The notes under the pieces were generated by a model. It made no database searches, was not told the origin of the DNA, and saw only the letters and a program-made list of their open reading frames with translations. This document shows, in pieces, positions 1 through 8,199 of a stretch of 64,000 nt of DNA (the first letter of the stretch is position 1; each line of letters opens with the position of its first letter). Made by a program: the position numbers and the translations under genes. The stretch comes from Rapana venosa (Eukaryota > Mollusca > Gastropoda > Neogastropoda > Muricidae). The stretch lies in the NCBI GenBank assembly GCA_028751875.1, contig CM054151.1, forward strand, positions 41,160,148-41,224,147, read 5' to 3'.

Positions 1-224
1 GCACGGTTGTCTGTCAGACAGAGAACCTGAAAGTAGTTTTCAATCTGGTTGACATCTTGACGTTTCTCGATCTCCACAGACTCGTAAAGGCTCGGACTCA
101 TTCCAAATTCTTCCAACACACTCTTCACCTCTTTGCATTCAGGAACGTAACTTTTGGAGAACAGCATCACCTTTCTCTGGGCCAGTTTCTTATCGACAAA
201 CGGTCTAGCTCCCGCGCCTGCCAT
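1..224 (-). CDS. Glutaredoxin-like protein, first coding exon (runs off left edge)
   Basis: Read on the minus strand, an ATG at 224-222 in a strong ACCATGG context opens a frame of 74 codons plus two bases that continues past position 1. The peptide has the glutaredoxin fold start: a strand (KVMLFSKSY), the active-site loop, a helix (CKEVKSVLEEFG), then VEIEKRQDVNQIENYFQ. In glutaredoxins this fold reduces disulfides or glutathione mixed disulfides, normally through CPYC. Here the loop reads VPEC, so the first catalytic cysteine is a valine and only the second cysteine remains. That would abolish ordinary dithiol chemistry unless the protein does something else. Family assignment rests on my reading of the motif layout. 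It could also be the glutaredoxin domain of a larger protein, since the rest lies outside the window. Confidence 0.65.
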   Translation of the reverse strand, partial: MAGAGARPFVDKKLAQRKVMLFSKSYVPECKEVKSVLEEFGMSPSLYESVEIEKRQDVNQIENYFQVLCLTDNR

Positions 225-905
225 GGTTTCAAATTTGTTGATGGATTTGATTGATTTTTCAACGTCGCCGGAAGATCGAATCGTGGTTTGAACGTTTTGT
301 TTACGCTGACGACGCAGAATATTTCTTCCTCTGGTCAAGAAGAGTGATTACTCTCAGGAGTAGTCTCCCTGTTTCATAGCAGTTGTAGGCAAAGTTTTCA
401 CATACCTAGTCTCAAGTCAAGTCAATGATTTATATTGATTTATGTGCCTTCTCTCTCTTGTGAATATATCATAATGTCAGCAACATTATTTCCTTTTCGG
501 TGTAATTGCTTTCCCGTTTTGTGGATTATTTAAACTAGAGAAGTGTGTTTCTTGAAATCTCTCTCTCTCTCAAGTTTGCCTTTTTTGGTTTTTCTCTTTT
601 TCTTTTCTTTTTTTTTCTGTTGGTTTTTTTGTTTGTTTTTTTGGTGGTCCTTGTTTTAGTTTTATTTGGTGGGTGTTTTGTTGTTGATTTTTTCTTTTGT
701 TTGTTTTGTTTTTGCTTGTTTGGGGGGGGGGGGGGCTTTTATTTTATTTGTTTGTTTTTCTTAAGGTTTTTTTTCCCCTTTGTTTCTACTGTGTGAGAGT
801 ATTAATATTGGGTTTATTATTAAGATGTATCCCTACGGGTGGGGAATGAATGTAAAAGAAGCACATGAGTGCTTATTCATTATCCTTGAAATAAAATAAT
901 TTGTC
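225..905. other. Upstream flank of the glutaredoxin-like exon
   Basis: No coding exon is visible. The first tens of bases are likely 5' UTR of the minus-strand glutaredoxin-like gene. About 545-790 is strongly T-rich with a short G run at 721-735. About 830-905 matches the 3' tail of the SINE-B family seen elsewhere (gcacatgagtgcttattcat followed by an A-rich end). Confidence 0.5.
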
Positions 906-908
906 ATT

Positions 909-909
909 G

Positions 910-960
<51 letters not shown>
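909..960. repeat. (CA)n microsatellite
   Basis: Uninterrupted CA dinucleotide tract directly after the A-rich end of a SINE-B fragment, a usual place for a microsatellite to grow. Confidence 0.95.
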
Positions 961-964
<4 letters not shown>

Positions 965-1015
965 TCTTGCAGCATAAGTGTTCCTCTATAAGGGCTATAG
1001 CATGTTACAAAATGC

Positions 1016-1372
1016 ATGGTGGAAACACTTAAAAAGAAACTACAAAGTACCGGTTATTCCTGGAGTGATGATATAGCCCATGTATTATCTTTTGATAAGA
1101 TCAAATATCGTAATTTACATGAATATAGAAATGTTGTATCTCTTATCTACAGGTTTAAGCTCAATGCTTTTAGAACTTTTTTTTTTTAAGCGACTTGTAT
1201 CTGTGGTGAAAATCTTACCAATGATCACATTCTTTTACAATGTAGAGATCTGAAAAACATCTTACCTGCCTTCCCAGTCCGTAGCTTACAGCAAGTTCTA
1301 AGAGACATTCCATTCATGAAAGAAATTGTATTGTCATTAAGCCATACTCTTATTTTCAGACTCCTCTGATAT
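1016..1372 (+). mobile_element. 3' end of a non-LTR retrotransposon (LINE) ORF
   Basis: The plus strand can be read, with one break at a T run near 1180, as the C-terminus of a LINE ORF2. It contains KYRNLHEYRNVVSLIYRFKL, then the cysteine-histidine cluster CICGENLTNDHILLQC, which is the CCHC-like tail common to LINE polymerases. The upstream reverse transcriptase is missing, so this is a 5'-truncated copy. A related fragment with CLCGENITNTHILL lies near 2735-2775. Confidence 0.65.
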
Positions 1373-1678
1373 AAGGAGAGCTTCAAGTTATATGAATTGG
1401 AAAGTTAGTATTTTTGCTGTTTGGTGTTTTTGGGGTTGTTTTTGGTTGTTGTTGTTGTCTCAGAATTCTTGTTTATGCTTTTTTCATAATAGTTGTTTAT
1501 TGCGATTGATTAGTTATTGCATACCCCTCCCCCCTACACACACACGCGCGCACGTGCACACGCACACGCACACACGCACGCACGCACGCACACACATACA
1601 CACACTTTCCCGTCTGATATCACTATTTAGTGGAAGGACGTTAAACTGAAAAACTACTACTACTACTACTACTACTTT

Positions 1679-1711
<33 letters not shown>
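1340..1711 (+). mobile_element. LINE 3' UTR ending in (TAC)n
   Basis: This stretch follows the LINE ORF and ends with tatcactatttagtggaagg, acgttaaactg and then an ACT/TAC trinucleotide tail at about 1656-1711. The same 3' UTR recurs at 2205-2575 (plus) and 16868-17130 (minus). The shared end and simple-repeat tail mark it as the 3' end of one LINE family. Confidence 0.65.
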
Positions 1712-1722
1712 ATACTACACAC

Positions 1723-1801
<79 letters not shown>
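1723..1801. repeat. (CA)n microsatellite
   Basis: About 78 bases of CA repeat directly after the trinucleotide tail of the LINE 3' end. Confidence 0.95.
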
Positions 1802-1803
<2 letters not shown>

Positions 1804-2158
1804 TTTTCATTTGAACAATTATTGGCCGATAATGTGATTATGTTGGAGATGGTTAGTTGTTTAGTTAAAAGCCCTGTTGACAAACTTTTATAATTATTCT
1901 TGCTACAGTTTAAGCTGTTCAATGCCTGCCCCCTCCCTCCCCACCTCACCCCGTCCCTCCCATAATTTCTTTGGTGTTTTTTTTCTTTCTTTTATCTCGT
2001 GCACAGACACAAATAGGCAAAAACACACACACGCGCGCGCGCGCGCGCGCACGCACGCATGCACACACACACACACACACGTTCTCGATATATTGTAACA
2101 CTTTATCTTTGGTCTAATATCACCTTGAGTGAACAGACGTTAAATAAAAGAAAGAACG

Positions 2159-2204
<46 letters not shown>

Positions 2205-2575
2205 TTTCAGACTCCTCTGATATAAAGATAGCTTCAAGTTATATGAATTGGAAAGTTAGTATTTTTGCTGTTTGATGTTTTTGGGGTTGGTTGTTTTTTG
2301 TTCTTGTTGTTGGGTGGTTTGTTGTTGTTTTTTTTGTGTTTTTTTTAAATTTATGTATTTATTTATTTTTTAATTCTTGTTTATGCTTTTTTCATAATAG
2401 TTGTTTATTGCGATTGATTAGTTATGTGCATACCCCTCCCCCCTACTCACACACAAACACGTGCGCGCGCGCACACACACACACGCACGCACGCACACGC
2501 ACACACACATACACACACTTTTCCGTCTGATATCACAATTTAGTGGAAGGACGTTAAACTGAAGAACTACTACTA
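2205..2575 (+). mobile_element. Second copy of the LINE 3' UTR
   Basis: Begins with cagactcctctgatataaag and ends with tagtggaaggacgttaaact followed by TAC repeats, as in the copy at 1340-1711. An internal CA/CG-rich tract lies at about 2446-2518. No ORF is attached. A (CA)n tract at 2160-2201 abuts its left end. Confidence 0.65.
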
Positions 2576-2599
2576 CACACACAGAGTCGTTTTAACAGT

Positions 2600-3120
2600 T
2601 TTAACAATTTAACAGTCGTGAACCATTCAAAAGCTTGTGTAAATGTTTTTACGTCAAGAAGAATTACTGCTTTATTTTATAGAATGAAACTAAAGGCATT
2701 GATAACCAAATTCAGCAAAGATGGTAAATGTCTATGTGGTGAGAATATCACCAATACTCATATACTTTTGACTGCCAGAGTGTAAAACCTTTCATGCCCC
2801 ATTTTTCTGAAAATTCCCTTACCAGCATATTCAATCATTTAAAACTGGCATTTGAAATTGTGAAAGGTCTTTATGGCAGTTCCTTAAGACATTTGTTATA
2901 GTTGCATTAACGTTAATGACTTGTTTATATAATTCCTGTTGCATTGCCAAGTGTCTTTATGTCTTTTTTTTTTGTAAAAGCATGGTTGGTGTTTTGGGGG
3001 GGTTTAGTGGGGTTTTTTTTGTTTTTGTCTTTTTTTGTTTTTTTGGATAAGACATTCACCCCTCCATTTGTTCCCCCTCGTCTAATATCACTAGAAGTGA
3101 ATAGTCGTAAAATTGAAGTC
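2600..3120 (+). mobile_element. Decayed LINE fragment and tail
   Basis: About 2615-2790 reads as a decayed relative of the LINE at 1016-1372, including CLCGENITNTHILL. After a T-rich stretch, 3085-3120 holds a variant of the LINE end motif (taatatcactagaagtgaat). Too eroded to assign a clade. Confidence 0.45.
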
Positions 3121-3129
3121 AACAACAAA

Positions 3130-3132
3130 AAC

Positions 3133-3200
<68 letters not shown>
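3130..3200. repeat. (CA)n microsatellite
   Basis: CA dinucleotide tract separating the LINE tail at 3085-3120 from the minisatellite that starts near 3205. Confidence 0.95.
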
Positions 3201-3201
<1 letters not shown>

Positions 3202-3207
3202 CAGTTG

Positions 3208-3454
3208 TCTCTGCAATTTGACTACTGTTACTATCTGCAATATGATTTGCTGTTACTGTATGCAGTGTGACTACTGTTACTGTCTGCAATATGACTGCTG
3301 TTACTGCCTGTAATATGACTGCTGTTACTGTCTGTAATATGACTGCTGTTACTGTCTGTAATATGACTGCTGTTACCGTCTGTAATATGACTGCTGTTAC
3401 TGTCTGCAATGTGACTGTTGTTAGTGTCTGTAATGTGACTGCTGTTACTGTCTG

Positions 3455-3456
<2 letters not shown>
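3208..3456. repeat. Minisatellite, unit about 23 bp (left part)
   Basis: About ten tandem units close to tgctgttactgtctgtaata plus a few bases, with small base changes. The same unit resumes at 5393-5640 and again near 6290-6345, so the array was once continuous and has been split by insertions. Confidence 0.9.
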
Positions 3457-3506
<50 letters not shown>

Positions 3507-5395
3507 ATAATAATAATAAATGGAATTTATATAGCACTGTATCTTGCACAGACAAATCAAATCGCTTGCACTCAACTCATTCTTACACAGTCATGCAACC
3601 AATAGCAAATAATAGTTCTAACAAGCCCAAATGCACACACACACACACACACACACGTTATACACTTTGGCAGGGTGATGGGATTTTTGGCTGTTGAAAG
3701 CAGGGATAGCTATGAAATGAAACAGGAGAGGAAATTCTTAGGTTTTAAACAAATATGTCTTGAGGCCAGATTTTAAAGTGTCACAAGAAGGTCTTTGGCG
3801 AAGAGAGATAGGAGGCCATTCCAAATCGATAGACCAGAAGCAGAGAAAGAGCGACGGCCAACAGTGAACTGGTTGAATCTAGGTGTTTGTAAGCACAAGG
3901 AATCTGCAGCAGAGCGAAGGGAACGAGAAGGGGTGTACAGGTGGAGACATTCACAGAGGTAGGAGGGTGCTGTTTTGTGGAGACATTTGTAACAGAGAGT
4001 ACTGATCTTATAGTTTATTCTTTGTGGCACAGGCAGCCAGTGGAGAGATCGCAAGAGATGGGAATGTGCTCAGATCTTTTCTTTCTGAGGACTAGTCGAG
4101 CTGCAGAGTTTTGAATATATTGAAGGGAGTGGATAGATGATGCTGGCAGACCAACCAAAAGAGAATTGCAATAGTTCAGACATGAAAGAATGAGAGATGT
4201 CACGAGTTTTGATGTTGCGTCTGTGGACAGGTACTTTCGAATTGCACTAATATGCCGTAATTGATTGAAGCATGACTGGCAGGTCTGGGTGATGAATTTT
4301 TGCATAGAGAGTGTGTTGTCAATAATGACCCCTAGATACTTTACAGCAGTGGATAGAGGGAATGATGCATTGCCGAATTCTATTGAAGCTATTGTAATGG
4401 AAGAGAGTTTGTTTTTGGTCCCTACAAGCATGGCTTCAGTTTTATCAGCGTTTAGTTGTAACTTGTTCTCTATCATCCAGTTTTGGATATCTTGAAAGCA
4501 GTAGGCCATATTTATCAAGAGAGAAGGCAGATTTTCAGGAGTGTCACTGCTTAGAATCTGAGAGTCATCTGCATAAAAGTGACGGTTGATCTGATGACGG
4601 TTAATTATATGTGACAGTGGAGCAGTGTAGAGAGTGAAAAGAATAGGGCCCAGAACTGATCCCTGCGGGACTCCACATTCCAGTCTGGCAGGTACTGACT
4701 GAATCTTGTTTACTGTGACTGTCTGGAATCGGTCAGTCAGGTATGAGTTAAACCAGGTGAGGGATGTACCAGTAACACCAAACGTTTCTTGAAGACGGGA
4801 GAGAAGGATAGAGTGGTCAATAGTGTCGAAGGCTGCAGATAAGTCGAGTAGAGTGAGGAGGGAGACTTTTCCTGAGTCAGAAGCAAGTAGAAGCATGATT
4901 AAGGTGTGAACTAGGGTGATTTCAGCGCTGTGGTTGGCGCGATAGGCAGACTGAAACGCAGGAAGAAGACTGTTGGAGAGAAGGTGGTTGTTGAGCTGTT
5001 TCAGAACTACTCTTTCAAGGACTTCAGAGATAAAAGGTAGGTTGGAAACAGGTCTGTAATTCTTCAGAATGTTAGGGTCAAGGTCATGTTTTTTTGAGTA
5101 ATGGTGTGACTACAGCAGTTTTGAGAGCTGAAGGAACATTTCCAGAAACAAGAGATGAGTTTACTATCTTTGTGATAGTGGGTATAAGCTGTGGCAGGCA
5201 CTGCGCGAAAAGAGAAGCAGGTATGGGGTCGAGATCGCATGATTTTATAGTCATTCCTTTCAGAATTGTCTCGATTTCTTTCTCGCTTGCTGGATGAAAG
5301 GACAGGAGAGGAGTGCCAGAAAATTGAGGATCACAAATTACAGGCTGGAAAGGAGTCTGATCCAAGCTTGAGCGAATGTTGCGGATTTTGTCAGA
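3457..5395 (-). mobile_element. CR1/L2-like LINE, 5'-truncated, with reverse transcriptase
   Basis: A minus-strand LINE whose polymerase can be read with a few frame breaks. About 5385-5084 encodes the N-terminal part of the reverse transcriptase. A frame break lies at a seven-base T run near 5086-5092. About 5083-4050 holds motif A (DLSAAFDTIDHS), motif B (GVPQGSVLGPILFTLY), the catalytic FYADD, and KYLGVIID. A second break near 4045-4055 leads into the C-terminal SLHWLPVPQRINYK region, ending near 3773. The 3' UTR runs to an ATT/AAT microsatellite at 3457-3520, the type of tail used by CR1/L2-group elements. No endonuclease domain is present, so the copy is 5'-truncated. Both ends sit inside the same minisatellite. 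Confidence 0.85.
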
Positions 5396-5640
5396 TATGA
5401 CTGCTGTTACGGTCTGCAATATGACTGCTGTTACCGTCTGCAATCTGATTGCTGTTACTGTCTGTAATATGACTGCTGATACTCTCTGCAATATGACTGC
5501 TGTTACTGTCTGCAATATGACTGTTACTGTCTTCAATATGACTGCTGTTACTGTCTGCAATATAACTGTTACTGTCTGCAATATGACTGCTGTTACTGTC
5601 TGCAATATAACTTACTGTCTGCTGTATGACTGCTTTAACT
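5393..5640. repeat. Minisatellite, unit about 23 bp (right part)
   Basis: Tandem units of atgactgctgttactgtctg type resume exactly where the LINE homology ends. This is the other half of the array at 3208-3456. Confidence 0.9.
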
Positions 5641-5644
5641 TTGT

Positions 5645-5750
5645 TCCAGTTTTTCTTCCTTACTTGGCTAGAGCTCTGAGGTTCACCAATGGTGAGATTT
5701 TGCATATGCAACCGTTTTTGCCCACCGTGAAGGTAGCCATATTCTGATTT
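5645..5750 (-). mobile_element. SINE-A tail fragment
   Basis: Reverse complement of the tail shared by the SINE-A and SINE-E families: ttggagctctagcc, caccattggtgaacc and ggctaccttaatggtggg-type blocks in order. No head is present. Confidence 0.55.
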
Positions 5751-5751
5751 C

Positions 5752-6292
5752 GGGGATGTGTGCTGGGTATGTTTGCGTTTCTGTAACTCACCAAACGCTG
5801 CATGAATAACAGGGCCTTATACATGTGCATATTTGATCTTCTGCATGTCTGCATGAAGGGAATTAAGGCACTGGCAGGTCTGCACTGCAAGTTGACCTGG
5901 GATATCATAAAAATCTCCACCCTTAATTCACCAGACGCCACCACGATTCAAACAATGCCTTCATGGACCTTGGTTCAAGAGGATTTTTTCTTTGGAGTTA
6001 ACATCAGTGCCAACTCCATTCTCCCCAAAAGTCCTTCCGGTGAGACTATAAACCAAGGTCCCTTGTGCGAACGCACGCAGAACATTTTGCGCACACGTTA
6101 AAACCTGTTCAACTTTTCGGAAGAATAGGTCATTGTGTGCTGACGGGAATGGATGAAACATTTACAAAACTACATACACACAGGACTGGATGTAAAAAAG
6201 CACCCAAGTGCTTATTCCATTATCCTCGGACTAAAAGAATAAATAAATGGGATTAAAGTTGAATGGTCTTAATCACTCAACAATTGCATTAT
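5752..6292 (+). mobile_element. SINE-G copy split by a younger SINE-B insertion
   Basis: 5752-5965 matches the repeat also seen at 50900-51175 and 57770-58130 (ggaattaag, gacctgggatatcat, then gattcaaacaatgccttcat). The match breaks at catggac, a SINE-B occupies about 5966-6250, and the SINE-G resumes with aagttgaatggtcttaatca to about 6292. SINE-B is therefore the later insertion. Confidence 0.6.
5966..6250 (+). mobile_element. SINE-B insertion
   Basis: Contains the common body (ggagttaacatcagtgcc, ccttccggtgagactataaa, ttttcggaagaataggtcat) and the SINE-B tail (caagtgcttattccattatc, then aataaataaatg). Confidence 0.65.
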
Positions 6293-6345
6293 GACTGCTG
6301 ATACTGACTGCGATATGACTGCTGTTATTACTGTTCTGGTTACTG
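6290..6345. repeat. Remnant of the 23-bp minisatellite
   Basis: Two to three units of the tatgactgctgatactgact type, matching 3208-3456 and 5393-5640 and marking the far end of the interrupted array. Confidence 0.7.
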
Positions 6346-6384
6346 CCATAGCCGTATTTGGCTTGGCTTTCAGTACAGGGGGAC

Positions 6385-6662
6385 GGGATAGCTCAGTGGT
6401 CGGAGCACTCGCTTTCCCCCAGCCAAGTTAAGCAGCGTCGAGCGTGGTTACCATTTGGATGGGTGACCGTTTGCGCGCCTTGGCTTCAGTACAGTTCCCC
6501 CAGCTGTAAATGGGTACCTGCCCTCTTTAGGGTCAGGGAAGGTAAAGCAGCGAGGGAGAGGAGATGGGCGCCGCCCTCAATATGCTGGCCCTAGAGAAGT
6601 GAGGTCTCTGACGCCTCGCTCCCCTACGACCTTATAGGTTATGGGACTCCTTTACCTTTTAC
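6385..6662 (+). mobile_element. SINE-C: composite tRNA-like and 5S rRNA-like SINE
   Basis: Starts with a tRNA-like head (gatagctcagtggtcggagc, a typical A box). Then follows a block like the 5S rRNA internal promoter: aagttaagcagcgtcgagc, then tggttaccatttggatgggt and gaccg. The body then reads cagctgtaaatgggtacc and the end is rich in tttacctttt. Two other copies lie at 49478-49770 and 51700-51985. Both parts could serve RNA polymerase III. Confidence 0.75.
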
Positions 6663-6699
6663 CTTTTTTACAGGGAGTGGGAGGCCCTTTCTTCAGAGA

Positions 6700-6800
6700 T
6701 TCTTCGGTTAGAGCTCAGAATTTCACCAATGGCCAGATTTTTGCATACACAACCGTTTTTTCCCCACCACCATTAAGGCAGCCATATTCCGACTTTAGGG
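6700..6800 (-). mobile_element. SINE-A tail fragment
   Basis: Reverse complement of the shared SINE-A/E tail (aatttcaccaatggccagat, then caaccgttttttcccc and the ggctacctta block). Confidence 0.5.
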
Positions 6801-7084
6801 ATACAGATGTGAATTAACCCTACCAGTTTTGCCAGGATGTTTACTTTCCGATGTTCAACTGTCATGGGCTCTTTTGACGTACACAAGAACGTGACCACAC
6901 GGGTTTGAGGTCCTCTGTGCAAAAGCATGCAGAATATCTTGTACATACATTAAAAACCATCCATCCGTTCCTACTTTTCAACAGCATCCTTCATCGCCAC
7001 CTAAGTGTATCTGTGTGAGTGTGTGTGTGTGCATACATTTGAAATATCCTATGTTATTTGAGGAAAGTTGCATGTGTGTAAATG

Positions 7085-7160
7085 ATTTGAGTGCAAGCAC
7101 TTCGATTTGTTTGTTTTAAAAGATTCAGTGCTATATAAATTCCATATATTATTATTGGCT
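7085..7160 (+). mobile_element. Isolated LINE/SINE-D 3' tail
   Basis: Holds gattcagtgctatataaatt followed by ccatatattattatt. This is the 3' tail shared by the CR1/L2-like LINE at 3457-5395 (minus) and SINE-D at 43035-43530 (minus). Confidence 0.55.
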
Positions 7161-7205
7161 AACACACTCTGTATTCATCTGTGTGTGTTGGGGGGGGGGG
7201 GGGGG

Positions 7206-7636
7206 GGGGCGCAGGATAACTTAGTGATCTGACAGCCTAGGGTTGAGCCACCACTGAGGGGGCATCTTTTCTCCTGGAGTTAACACCAATACCGACTCCT
7301 CTCCCCCTTAAGTCCTTCGACTATAAACTGAAGTCCCATGTGTGAATGCACATGCAATATCTTGTGCACATTGAAAATCAATTCTTCCTTTTGGAAAAGT
7401 AGGCCATTGCGTGCCAGTTCTAACGGATGACAACATTTTTAAAAAGCATGTTGTCGTTGATGTGATTATATTTACATCCCAAAAAACAGCATGCAAACTG
7501 GTGGCGTATTTAGGAATCATTCCCAATGTTGGAATGCAGCTACCTTAAAGATAGGAGAACCGTCACATACACACGAATCTCACCGTTATTGGTGAAAGCT
7601 GGAGCTCTAGCCAAGGACTGAAAAAAAAAAAAAAAG
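7206..7636 (+). mobile_element. SINE-A, near full length, with poly(A) tail
   Basis: Begins just after a G run at 7189-7209. The head is tRNA-like but eroded (gcgcaggataacttagtgat). The body has ggagttaacaccaataccga and agtccttcgactataaactg. The tail has gctggagctctagccaagga followed by about 15 A residues at 7621-7635. Confidence 0.7.
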
Positions 7637-7836
7637 TACTCACCCTACTACCTGAAGTGGGATGGGGTTTACCAGGTTCCACATGCCCAGTTGGCTGAAA
7701 AAGTTAGCGGGGTGCACCAACAACTTCTTCAGGAGTTACGGGTGAAGTCAAGTCAAAAGGTGTAGATTAAAATTTTTAGTGGAAAACTGTTCAGTTGAAT
7801 TTTGATATGTGTTTATCTGAATTTCCTCTATTCATA

Positions 7837-7853
7837 TGTGTGTGTGTGTGTGT

Positions 7854-7939
<86 letters not shown>

Positions 7940-8121
7940 TATGTGTGTATGAGAGAGAACCCACATAAAAGAGAAAAAGAAAGAGAGAGAGAGATGGGGG
8001 GAGGGGGGGGGGGGGGGGCTGGTATTGGGCGCCTGCTTTCCAAGGTAAGCCTGCATATTTGTGTGTTAGTCTATGGGCACATATGTGCTTAAGCTCTTGT
8101 CTGCATCTGTGTGTGTGTGTG

Positions 8122-8193
<72 letters not shown>
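7837..8193. repeat. Compound (TG)n / (GA)n microsatellites
   Basis: TG repeats at about 7837-7884, GA repeats at 7885-7940, a G run near 8003-8018, and a long TG tract at about 8109-8190. The short ORFs here are artefacts of the simple repeats. Confidence 0.9.
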
Positions 8194-8194
<1 letters not shown>

Positions 8195-8199
8195 AGTGA

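Noticed and set aside
545..796. Plus-strand hydrophobic ORF rich in Phe and Leu
   Set aside because: It is a T-rich, low-complexity stretch; composition alone makes it look like a membrane protein.
1641..1949. ORFs of repeated Cys-Val, Thr-His or Ser residues
   Set aside because: They are translations of CA/TG and TAC microsatellites, seen at many places (for example 7802-8293, 28345-28672, 29522-30125) and have no gene-like composition.
3208..6345. CRISPR-like direct repeats
   Set aside because: Units are contiguous without unique spacers of constant length, and the DNA is eukaryotic; it is a minisatellite.
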